Shown here in pieces: positions 1 to 10,216 of a stretch of 11,381 nt of DNA. The stretch comes from Rhodocollybia butyracea (lineage: Eukaryota > Basidiomycota > Agaricomycetes > Agaricales > Omphalotaceae), in the NCBI GenBank assembly GCA_015501585.1, contig JADNRY010001351.1, positions 1 to 11,381 of the forward strand. The letters are read 5' to 3'. A program made the translations under genes and the position numbers. Each line of letters begins with the position of its first letter. Within the stretch, counting starts at the first letter, position 1. Below the pieces are notes generated by a model. The model was not told where the DNA came from, searched no databases, and worked only from the letters and a program-made list of their open reading frames with translations.

Positions 1-287
1 GACGTTGAAGACTCACTAGCAGTAGTATGGAGACAGAGTTAATTGATCAATTTACAAGAGTTGAGTACAATTAAGACCTCTCCAGTGCGGTGCCTCACGC
101 AGGTCACGGCGGCAGCCCGTCTTCTCTGTGGTGACACAACCCAATCACTCCCGCAGCTTCCTGATGCAGAGTGGTATCGCACCAACACGTTTTGCTGCAA
201 TGCAAATTTCGGCGAGTTCTGAATCTTATGTCACCTCACTTTCCCCTGCCAGGAATTGTGTCTTCTCGGATCCGACTTCTCGGTCAT
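1..287 (-). CDS. 5' part of an unrecognised intron-containing gene, running off the left edge
   Basis: A minus-strand ATG at 285-287 opens a 16-codon exon (MTEKSDPRRHNSWQGK). It is followed by a GTGAGG donor and, about 45 nt on, a TTGCAG acceptor. The next exon reads KRVGAIPLCIRK and, after a frame slip, a stretch like DWVV..TTEKTG, down to about base 105. Joining the two exons in frame needs one extra G at the donor, the same kind of missing base seen in every other gene here. The hydrophobic strand followed by a charged TTEKTG turn faintly recalls the first strands of a Nudix hydrolase of the Aps1/diphosphoinositol-phosphatase type. The diagnostic Nudix box would lie beyond the window, so no function is assigned. 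What lies between base 1 and about 105 (intron or more exon) is not resolved. Confidence 0.3.
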
Positions 288-449
288 TGGAAGGAGTTTT
301 GTGGCTGGGAGGGAGAGAGTGAGAAGCGGGGGGACTTACACACTTATACCGTAGCCTCTGCCTACTCTGTACTACCTCTCTGGGGGGCTTGCAGTCTACC
401 TTCCCTCTGTGGGTCGAGCTCGCTGCTTCTCTCCGCTGTTCCCACGTAA

Positions 450-773
450 CTACTTTGACCAACAACGGGCGTCAAAATAGACGCTAGCTCTCATTAACAC
501 AACGATGGCGGTCCTAACCTTGAGATATTCAAGTTTTCTCTGTATCTTTTCATTCCGATATGTGCTCTTGTGCACTTTGGCGACCCACAGTGGTACCGGA
601 ATACTGTTCTTCCCGTAAATATGATAAAAATGCTTGACTTGCCACCTATTAATTCTCGCCTCAGTATAAAGACCAGTTATTTCCTCCAGAGAAAAGGCTA
701 CTCCAGGCAAGTCTAGTCCTTCAGAGTCGGCCTTATCTATCTTATCGTCCTTCAGGAGTTGCCAACGGACCAA
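450..773 (-). CDS. doubtful hypothetical ORF, 107 codons
   Basis: This is an uninterrupted minus-strand ORF of 107 codons between the dehydratase 3' end and the partial gene at the left edge. The middle (for example ITGLYTEARINRWQVKHFY, then KNSIPVPLWVAKVHKS) has a protein-like composition with basic and aromatic residues, and a possible donor (AAG|GTTAGG) lies after LEYLK. I recognise no domain, signal peptide or membrane segment. With intron density this high, a 107-codon open frame could be one exon of a real gene or simply chance. No convincing start context or splice partner was found. Confidence 0.22.
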   Translation of the reverse strand: MVRWQLLKDDKIDKADSEGLDLPGVAFSLEEITGLYTEARINRWQVKHFYHIYGKNSIPVPLWVAKVHKSTYRNEKIQRKLEYLKVRTAIVVLMRASVYFDARCWSK

Positions 774-944
774 AAGTCTCTTCGAGAAGAACTAACCCGT
801 ATAAAAACGAGAGATTGGCACGACGCGCAACTAAGGAGAAGAAGAAAAGAAGTCTTAATGGATTAGTACGTGCCACTTGCGCATTCTAGGATACTATATC
901 TAAATAGTTGCTACCAGTGTATATCTAACAAATTGCTCTATCCT

Positions 945-2352
945 TCATACCGTGTAATCGATATTCACAATACGGCCATCGTCGCATACGATATCCCATT
1001 TTCCCGCTGGATCCCTTTCTAATTGAGCTTCAACCTCTTTCTCATATTCCGCCATATTGTCCAGATTGATTTTGAACCCGCCGCAAACGATGAAAACTAT
1101 GTTCCTTTTCCCCCCGTCCGAACGAGGTGGAATAAGTGCGTCCAATAGCTGAGGCTTGTATGCTACTGAAAGAGTAGTCGAACACGCCAATTCCACTAGG
1201 GTCTTGTGATCGTCTAAAGATTGAATATTGATGCTTCAAGCCTATTCAGGCTCAAAAATAGGACGGACATACTGGCGAACGCAACCGCCGATTGCATGCT
1301 CAATTCGTCTGGAACGCTTACACAACGGACGCCACCTTCCTCTTCAAGGCCATTTGAACAGTACCGACTGCTGGCTGCGAAGCACCTAGAGATCCAGAAG
1401 CTTTCGAAGGAAAAGCGTTGAAATGCGCCAAATCTAATCCGGAGGTTTCATCGTGCACTTTCGTCACGTAGGAAGGAAGCTTGGTAGCGAACTCGCTTGA
1501 ACCGGACGAGTTTAGCAGAATGCTATGGTGAAAACTGTTTGAGCCTAATGTTCCCAATGCTACTATTGGCACTGAAAAGTCTGTAAGCTGATGCTTCACG
1601 AAATTTCCCTGGTAATTACCGTGGTCCCATTTTGCCTTCTGGCAGCCAACAATGATTCCTGCAAGCATTCCGCCTCCCCTACACTACAGCATATGGCGTC
1701 GGGCTCACTCACCGACCAGCGTTTCAATTGTTCGGAGATTTCACTTATCATGCTGCTGTGCCCTTCCCACAACCTGAGCGACGGTTTGAGAGGAAATGCA
1801 ACGAGACAAAAAAAGACAAACCAAGGGTGATCGTAAGCGGACATCATAATACTATTCGTCCGCTCAGTTCCAGAGTTTGAACCTTGTGAAGAAGAACATA
1901 CGCATTCTCGTCGGTCATCGCTCGCTCCTTCGCGGCGTTGACAGCCTCCTGATAAAATCTCCCAGTTATTATCACCTGTGCGTTCTGTCCCCGTAATAAC
2001 TCCACCGTACTATCCGCAGCTCCTTCAGGAAGGTATACAGTACATTTCGCCTTGGCGGCATTCGCTGCACATGCTGCAGCAAGTCCTGCATTTCCACCAG
2101 ATGCTATCATGAAATGCGCGTTTTTACCGTATTTTTCAATGGATCGATGTACAAACAAGGACATCCCACGAAATTTGTACGATTGTGAAGGATGTACATT
2201 CTGTTGTGTTCTCTTTGATCAGCTTCGATATGGTGTACCTCCTCGACATGGATACGAACCTCAAATTTCAGAAATGCGTTGGCACCAAGCAAGCGGGAAA
2301 TTGGTGCAGATAGCACCAAAGGTGTCTCTTGCCAGAGATGTGAAGTGTTCAT
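945..2352 (-). CDS. L-serine dehydratase / L-threonine deaminase (PLP-dependent, catabolic)
   Basis: The enzyme deaminates serine (and usually threonine) to pyruvate (2-oxobutyrate) and ammonia in the cytosol. It belongs to fold-type II PLP enzymes of the animal SDS / yeast Cha1 type. Inferred exons on the minus strand: 2352-2260, 2200-1902, 1851-1822, 1773-1620, 1571-1273 and 1213-945; introns are 48-59 nt with GT..AG ends. Conceptual product is about 381 residues. Visible motifs in order: LWQETPLVLS substrate-loop start; PSQSYKFRG with the PLP lysine at about residue 40; ASGGNAGLAAA; YDHPWLWEGHSS; CCSVG..GGMLAG, the phosphate-binding glycine loop; VPIVALGTLGSNSFH; VPDELSMQ; and near the end FIVCGG. 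The ATG at 2352 gives the normal family N-terminus. Two one-base losses break the frame, at about 1675-1680 (inside the glycine loop) and about 1332-1338. The 5' end faces the GH3 gene. Confidence 0.88.
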
Positions 2353-2484
2353 CAGCCTGGCTATCGAAGAAAAGTCGTGTTCATCGATATCGTGACGGAG
2401 CTCGGACCTTGCGGGCCGTCAATGTTTGCGAACTCAAAGCCCCATGATCACAAGGAGGTACAGGAGTTCCCCTTACTTTACTTT

Positions 2485-2490
2485 CTGGGG
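2485..2490 (+). promoter_or_regulatory. possible CreA/Mig1-type repressor site (CTGGGG)
   Basis: The hexamer fits SYGGRG and lies about 230 bp upstream of the GH3 start codon, a class of gene commonly under glucose repression in fungi. A second, opposite-strand match (GTGGGG) is at 2581-2586. The motif is short and degenerate, so chance occurrence is likely. Confidence 0.2.
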
Positions 2491-2654
2491 CGATACTTCC
2501 TTATCTTTCGCTTTCTTTGATATGCTTTTTTTTGATGGTATGTTCTTCACTATTTTGACGGAAGATTATCGGAATTCAATCCCCACTTTCTATTCTTAAC
2601 AACTAGAAATCTGACGGTCAGCTGTAGGTTACCTCTGTCAGTGTTTTATTCGCG

Positions 2655-2664
2655 TATAAAAATA
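2655..2664 (+). promoter_or_regulatory. TATA box of the GH3 gene
   Basis: TATAAAAATA lies 53-62 bp upstream of the GH3 ATG at 2717, a normal spacing for a fungal TATA promoter with a short 5' leader. It is the best TATA match in the divergent region and points towards the GH3 gene. Confidence 0.55.
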
Positions 2665-2716
2665 TATGTAACTTGCAAGTACCTAAGTTACAGCACCTTG
2701 TGCCCTCGCTCACCCA

Positions 2717-5700
2717 ATGCTGCGCTTACTCTCTGTGCTAACTCTTCTCCAAGTAGCTCTGGGATCCAGTTCGCTCTTGGAACCCAGGAAATTTTCATTG
2801 GTAGCGCGTGGAACGAACTTGGATGGATCTTTGCCCACCTACAAGAACCCTAATGCGTCTATTGAAGACAGAATAAATGACCTGCTTCCTCGAATGACCT
2901 TGGAGGAGAAAGTAGCTCAGCTGTACGTCTTTACTTCAAAGCTTTTGATATAAACCGAGGTCAAACCCGTCATACCAGTATTCAAGGAGATATAGATGGC
3001 TGGATGAATACGGCTAACCCTCTAGACAACACTCTTGTCTTCAACAATCAGGTTTGGTATGTCCTTTCTCACTTGGTCAAATTTACTTTTTCAATCCTTT
3101 TTATGTATCTACAGGTCGAGGAGCTTAATGCCAAAGCAGGCGCAGTCTGGGCTGGTTATTACCATTATTATTGCGGAGAGTTTCGAACATGCACTGACAA
3201 CCTGATGTATATAGGTTATCAAATGCCCTACGAGAAGTTAACGTTTGCTCTTACCGTAGGCCAGACATATTTGATGGAAAACACCACACTCGGAATACCA
3301 GCGATGTTTCAGAGCGAGGGTGACGAATATTGCCATACTTAGCCATTTCAAGTTTCTGACCCATCTATGAAAATAGGCCTGCATGGTTTTACCGACAACG
3401 GAACGATATTTCCTTCGCCTATTGGACTAGCAGCTTCTTTCAACCCGGCCCTCTTATCTTCAGTCTCCAATATCATTGCCATGGAAGCTGAGGTTTGGGG
3501 TACTCTGAATTATTTGCTCCTGTCCTCGACATGTCCCGGGAACTAAGATGGGGCCGAGTAGAAGAAAACTACGGTGAAGACCCATTCTTGACTGGAGAAA
3601 TGGGACTAGCATACGTGACCGGCTTGCAAACTGGGACTCGGAGAAACGTAACTGCAGGTGGCAGCGGTGGTATTCGAAAGCGAATGGCCGCCACTTGCAA
3701 GCATTTCGTAGCTTATGGGAGTCCAATGACCGGATTGTAAGTTAATCCTTTTTGTTGGAAGAGTTAGAACTAACCCCAAAACAGAAATGTAGCCCCTGTG
3801 GCTGGTAGCGAACGTGATCTGCGTACATCTATCTACCAGCCTTTCAAAGAGCTTGTTCAGAAGCCTTGGCTATCATGACAGCATATTCTGCATACGACGC
3901 CGTTCCTGTACGCGTGATATCTATATTTTGATCTTCTCTAATCTCACTTTTATCTGGTAAATAAGCTGGTGGCAAATAAACGTAGGTCGCCAACTAATAC
4001 AGATTCATGAAGCTGAAGGCAATTTACATGTAGATATCTTGACTGACATTGTAAGTTTTTCCGCTTACTGGGGCTCTTCGTCAAGTTCACATTTATGTAG
4101 CTACGAGATGAATGGCAGTTCCCATACTTTGTCACCAGCGATGCAGGTTCCGTGGACTTGTTGATTTCTCAGCACAAGACTTGTGCCACGCGGGAATGTG
4201 CCGCTCAGATGGCTCTGGAAAACGGTCTGCAAGGTGAAATGGGGGGAGGATCTTATACATACTTGACCCTTCTGGTGCGTAGTGATATACGACTACTTAA
4301 TCTATGCACCTGACATCCAGTAGACCAAGTGGCTGCTGGCACGGTGAACGAGTCTTACATAGACGAAGCAGTAAAATTTCTACTTCGGACGAAATTCACC
4401 TTAGGCCTTTTCGAAAGTAAGCTTATTCACATTTATTCTACAACACGGCTGTTCACGTCCAATGATTTAACAGGTCCTATCCATACCCTGATTACCTGAG
4501 TACCATTCGCACCCCCAGTCGCGTGAAATTCTTCTCCAGATGGAGGAAGAAGCGATCGTACTTCTTGAAAATCACAATAATCTTCTGCCTCTCAGCCCAA
4601 ATATCGGTAGTGTCGCGCTGATTGGACCTCAAGCTAACCGTGTCACTGTAAGTTTTTCACAAGTATGCTTCCCACGCCAACTTAAATTTCTCACGTGTAG
4701 TTTGGGATTATGTGTTCTTCAATGCCTCCTTGAACGGAATTACGCCTTTAGCTGGCTTCCAAGAGTTCCTAGCCAACGTTTCTAGCTCTACAAAAATCAA
4801 CTTTGCTCAAGGGTGCGAACTATGGTCAAATGATCAAAGTGGGTTCGAAGAAGCAATTTCTGCTGCACAAGCGTCGGATGTAGCCATTGTCATGGTGAGC
4901 TATTTTTCTATGATTAACTAGAGCTGGAAGCTGATGACTGTTTGAGGTCGGTACATGGTCTCTAGGTAATCTCCTCTATATATGCAGACTTTGATGAGGT
5001 GTTGACCTTTTTCATTTCCTCCCTGCTTTTCCATCTCGTTACCATCTTCTCGCATTTGCACGGACGGAAAGACCAAACGTTGCTCTGGACCCCCGGGACT
5101 AATGCTACTACCGGAGAACACGTTGATCTATCCAGTCTAGACCTGGTTGGAGCTCAACTCCCTTTAGTCGAAGCTATCGTCAATACCGGAAAGCCCACTG
5201 TTGTCATTTTTGTCAGCGGAAAGCCTGTCTCAGAGCCGTGGATTCAAGCCCGTATGTGCTCTTGGTTTGGCCTCCCTGCGGCTCATACCTAACAATTGTG
5301 TAGATGCAAGCGCTGTGATCCAGCAATTCTATCCTGGGAACTAGGTGGCTTAGCTCTACCAGAAATTATTTTTGGGGCGGTAAACCCGTCAGGTATGTAA
5401 CAACTAGTAGAATGCTATAGTCTGATGTCCATCACCATTTGCGTAGGAAAACTACCGGTGTCGTTCCCTCGTTCAGTTGGGACTACGCCAATTTTCTACA
5501 ACTACCTAAATGGAATGCGTCCTGTGTCTCCTGGATTTATAGAGGATAATGGTACTCTGGACTTTGGCCATCAAGTATGTTTCTTTGGAACCATGAATTC
5601 AGCGATGCTTCTAACTTCACGCGCAGTACGTCTTGAACAGTCCGGTTCCAATTTGGAGCTTCGGACATGGGCTGAGCTACACAACCTTCAACTAGTAGGT

Positions 5701-6228
5701 TTTACTAGGAATTTGAAATCAATAATACTGATTTTGATTTTGTACAGCACGGACTTGACACTAAGTCCTGCGTCGATTGGAACTTCGGACAACTTTAATG
5801 TGACGGTGACCGTGCATAACACTGGATCTGTAGATGGTAAAGAAGTTGTACAGGTTGGTGAATCTTCCAGTTATATCCAGCGTTTTTCATTTTTTTTTCA
5901 GGTGTATCTTTCTGCCTTTGTGAGCTCCGTCGTAACCCCGGTGCAAAAACTTGTTGGATTTCAAAGATTAACTTGGCGTAAGTGTCAAGCCTCATTGTTT
6001 GTGATAAAAACACTGACTATGACTGCGACGGACAGTGCCGGTGCCTCGCAAACAGTCTCGATCGAAGTCCAGTCGTCTCAGCTTGCGGTGTGGAACTTGG
6101 CCAACCAGTGGGCAGTCGAGCCGGGTGTCTTCAACGTGATGGTAGGCACGAGCGAGATAGCTTTTGCTCAGACAAAACTTGACTGTGACTGCTTGAAATG
6201 TATACATAGATGTTGTAACTTTGAATGA
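2717..6228 (+). CDS. secreted GH3 beta-glucosidase
   Basis: Hydrolyses terminal beta-glucosyl residues of cello-oligosaccharides and other beta-glucosides outside the cell. The ATG at 2717 starts a signal peptide (MLRLLSVLTLLQVALG). Inferred exons: 2717-2922, 2979-3051, 3115-3154, 3215-3319, 3377-3736, 3785-3907, 3966-3981, 4034-4050, 4101-4274, 4321-4416, 4474-4647, 4701-4894, 4947-4965, 5072-5251, 5304-5392, 5447-5574, 5627-5694, 5748-5853, 5902-5977, 6035-end; about 812 residues. GH3 signatures: MTLEEKVAQL; SRELRWGRVEENYGEDPFL; CKHFVAYG; YFVTSDAGSVDLL with the probable nucleophile Asp at 4140-4142; then the second (alpha/beta) domain, WSFGHGLSYTTFNYT and the fibronectin-III-like domain (VTVTVHNTGSVDGKEVVQVY). 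Frame slips near 3497, 3863, 4478, 4522, 4705, 5337 and 5974, possibly also 3056 and 4275. If one T near 6180 is extra, the protein ends in KLTVTA with stop at 6194-6196, not at 6228. Confidence 0.93.
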
Positions 6229-6339
6229 GGAATCTCATCTATGATGACTGCAGATGCGTTCTGCATTTGAAACTCAATGAGTTATGCTTCTACTCTACAT
6301 ACAGGACTAGCTTTTAAATACATTATAGTTCGTTCAATT
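6229..6339. other. convergent intergenic spacer
   Basis: Only 111 bp separate the GH3 stop (as read) from the halogenase stop on the opposite strand. No coding frame of note. Both 3' untranslated regions must end here or overlap; A/T-rich stretches around 6305-6340 could serve polyadenylation in either direction. Confidence 0.6.
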
Positions 6340-8436
<2,097 letters not shown>

Positions 8437-8507
8437 TATGGTTGTTGAATGAGGGAGTAACGAACGAAACTATGAGTCGTATTGCTGTACCGAATTTTGC
8501 AGATGGC

Positions 8508-8515
8508 TTAATATA
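8508..8515 (-). promoter_or_regulatory. possible TATA box of the halogenase gene
   Basis: TATATTAA on the minus strand lies 72-79 bp upstream of the halogenase ATG at 8436. Position and sequence are compatible with a fungal core promoter, but A/T-rich octamers of this kind are common. Confidence 0.3.
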
Positions 8516-8865
8516 CGTTGGCTGGCCCAGGTTGGATGTGAAAACTGCTGGTGGTCCTTGGGTGGCCCAGGGTAGGAGGCAAGACGGTGCACCTCAAGAA
8601 ATTCATCAACAACAAGCAACGGAAATGAAATAATGTGCATTGATAGTTATCATCTCCAACTTTGACAAGTAATTCAATGTTTCCTTCTTAGGGCGCGAGA
8701 GTTTCCGGGTCTCGATCGGACACTAAATTTGGTGAGAAGACAATGAGAAAAATGGCAAGTAGGAGCTAATGGATCTCCTGGCACGCGTCTCCGCAAGCCC
8801 ATCGTACGTTTCCGTACATCCATCGGACACCCGAACTTGGATCGGGCTTTCGAGCTAGCTAGAGC

Positions 8866-8896
8866 TAGCCAGTTGTTGTTTAGCAGCAACTGGCTA
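8866..8896. repeat. 13-bp inverted repeat (hairpin) with 5-base loop
   Basis: The arms TAGCCAGTTGTTG and CAGCAACTGGCTA flank the loop TTTAG. Twelve of 13 positions pair by Watson-Crick rules and the remaining one is a G-T pair. It lies just beyond the 3' end of the minus-strand gene ending at 8914 and beside two GAGCTAGC copies (8852-8859 and 8862-8869). It could be a 3'-end structure or a protein-binding palindrome; the sequence does not decide. Confidence 0.6.
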
Positions 8897-8913
8897 ATGA
8901 TTAGGATACTTTG

Positions 8914-9547
8914 TCACTGATCCTCATAAGAGACTTCGTACATTTCAATGCCCCTAGTACAGACAAAGGCGTAGTATGAAATTTCCAGTACTTACCGTCT
9001 TTGATCGTCGGTGTATCTTCCCTGGAAATCCGGCCGGTAATCATTGCAGTAGTGGTAACCATCAAACGATTCGTCGTATTTCAAGAGAAATACAGCGCGT
9101 CCTTATGACTCCACCGCTCGTTGTCCATTCATTGTCTTGTTACTACAACGAGGACATAGATACGCTTGTGTCTGGGCTCCTGCAAAGCAACATATCGCAG
9201 TACACTTGGTGATACGTTCAGGCTCAGCTGCAGCTTTGAATCTCGGGTGCGGATTCCCAGCACTGAGATCAGACCTCAATCTGTTTTTCTGTTCACATCG
9301 CAAGATTGTAGATATCTGCTTATAATAGACTCACGCAATAATCGACATGCACGAAACCTCGATTGTTACATAACTCTTCAAGAGTTGTTACTGAAGTAAC
9401 TTTCGTTCGAATTCTTGTAAATATGATGATTCCTTTCCCATCCCACCAAGCTTGGAAGATACCTTTTTCTATTGATATCGTTGCAACTCTGGAGACTTCA
9501 ATGCCATTTTTTTTCTCGAATGGGATGTTATGCGGTGATATTATCGC
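8914..9547 (-). CDS. unrecognised intron-containing gene; 5' end unresolved
   Basis: The minus strand gives a chain of open exons joined by phase-compatible introns: 9547-9335 (71 codons, open after a TGA at 9548-9550), intron 9334-9289 (GTGAGT..CAG, 46 nt), exon 9288-9150, intron 9149-9102 (GTTGTA..AAG), exon 9101-8996, intron 8995-8954 (GTAAGT..TAG, 42 nt), and a last exon 8953-8914 ending EMYEVSYEDQ-stop. Peptides seen include SRVATISIEKGIFQAWWDGK, TLEELCNNRGFVHVDYC, NPHPRFKAAAEPE, VFLLKYDESFDGYHYCNDY and RPDFQGRYTDDQR. I recognise no domain. Within exon 9288-9150, bases 9215-9180 could be a 36-nt intron or coding; both keep the frame. Open frames continue upstream to about 9660 (QPLKPIKLKPDSLSRVFYSL), interrupted by the TGA, so the true start and first exons are unknown. 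Overlapping plus-strand ORFs are judged shadows. Confidence 0.45.
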
Positions 9548-10216
9548 TCAGCTACTCATACTAGAGTCTATGTTCAAACTATAGAAGACTCTAGAGAGAG
9601 AGTCTGGCTTGAGCTTGATCGGTTTCAGTGGTTGGCGCCACTGGAGCGTTCTCAATCAACGAGTCAAGGATAACAATTAGGTTTCTCTACTCACCTACCC
9701 TTTCCTCATTCTCTCGTGCTATTGAAAAGTGCTCGTCCCTCTAGATTCTGGGCAGCTCTACGCCTCCAGATGTTTCGATTTAGCCGGTTCCTCTGGAGTT
9801 GCGGAGTTACATTATTGCTTTGACTACTCTCAAAGTGAAGTTTGCAGGTATAAAAAGGAAAACAGGGAGATAGGTCGCCAAAGCATTGAGGTTAAGGCGA
9901 GAGAAACGGCGACCGTTTCAAATAGCAAGAGCTATGTAACGAAGTAAGCGCTTGAGCATAGTGGTTGATGCACCGGAACAGGCGGGACGGCTTAGAGCCA
10001 ATTCCCAAGGTCCAAGTCTTGCTGACTTCCATCACCCTCAAGTCTAAGTCTTTCCAGAATGTGCTTTACTTCCACCACTAGCGTCAGGAGGCGTCAGGCC
10101 ACCAGACTCCGCTAAAATAGTTACCACCAGCGGAATAATTTCGGGAACGGGATTTCACGGACCGCAATCTGAATATACTTAAACCGCTGAAGCTGAAACC
10201 GGACTCACGCACCTCT
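9548..10216. other. mostly non-coding region upstream of the GH31 gene
   Basis: The left part (to about 9660) probably contains the 5' exon(s) or leader of the minus-strand gene ending at 8914. The rest should hold the GH31 promoter. I see TATAAAAAGG at 9850-9859, which is far (about 360 bp) from the GH31 ATG, a TATACTTAA at 10174-10182 closer to it, and a short direct repeat GCGTCAGG at 10081-10088 and 10091-10098. The 72-codon plus ORF at 9729-9947 has no recognisable domain or splice partner and is not called. Confidence 0.4.
10174..10182 (+). promoter_or_regulatory. possible TATA element of the GH31 gene
   Basis: TATACTTAA lies 35-43 bp upstream of the GH31 ATG at 10217. The spacing allows only a very short 5' leader, so the assignment is weak. 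Confidence 0.2.

Larger units (their letters stand above)
2353..2716. promoter_or_regulatory. divergent intergenic region between dehydratase and GH3 gene
   Basis: 364 bp separate the two start codons, so promoters and 5' leaders of both genes must lie here. It includes T-rich tracts around 2521-2550 and the TATA box listed separately. Two hexamers fit the SYGGRG consensus of the fungal carbon-catabolite repressor CreA/Mig1: CTGGGG at 2485-2490 (plus) and GTGGGG at 2581-2586 (minus). About one or two such matches are expected by chance in this length, so they are only suggestive. I see no convincing coding frame; the plus ORF running in from 2052 is the shadow of dehydratase exons 1-2. Confidence 0.5.
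8437..8913. other. intergenic region upstream of the halogenase
   Basis: About 480 bp lie between the halogenase start and the end of the unrecognised minus-strand gene. It probably holds the halogenase promoter and carries a strong hairpin next to a short GAGCTAGC direct repeat. Plus ORF 8442-8633 and minus ORF 8674-8889 are short, show no recognisable domain or splice partner, and are not called as genes. Confidence 0.5.

Noticed and set aside
2052..2447. 131-codon plus-strand ORF, one of the longest open frames in the window
   Set aside because: It lies antisense to dehydratase exons 1-2 (the PLP-lysine and ASGGNAGLAAA region), which have clear family identity. It is a shadow frame.
3052..3114. 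A further missing G before the GH3 intron at 3052, giving a GTATGT donor
   Set aside because: Possible, but a GTTTGG donor with the CAG acceptor at 3112-3114 already keeps the frame (63 nt), so no extra lesion is required.
6176..6228. Cys-rich C-terminal extension of the GH3 protein (five Cys in the last 15 residues, ending CCNFE)
   Set aside because: One extra T near 6180 explains it: without it the protein ends KLTVTA with a stop at 6194-6196, a normal GH3/FnIII C-terminus. Given the many slips here, the Cys-rich tail is probably an artefact.
8442..8633. Plus-strand ORF of 63 codons upstream of the halogenase
   Set aside because: Short, low in recognisable features, divergent from the halogenase start and without splice partners; likely non-coding promoter sequence.
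8976..9584. Plus-strand ORFs of 62-78 codons (four overlapping frames)
   Set aside because: They have no splice partners or recognisable motifs and lie antisense to a minus-strand exon chain with good donors and acceptors. The minus-strand model is preferred, though not strongly.
9850..9859. TATAAAAAGG as the GH31 promoter TATA box
   Set aside because: It lies about 360 bp upstream of the ATG with no sign of an upstream exon or intron to bridge the gap; the nearer TATACTTAA fits slightly better, though also weakly.
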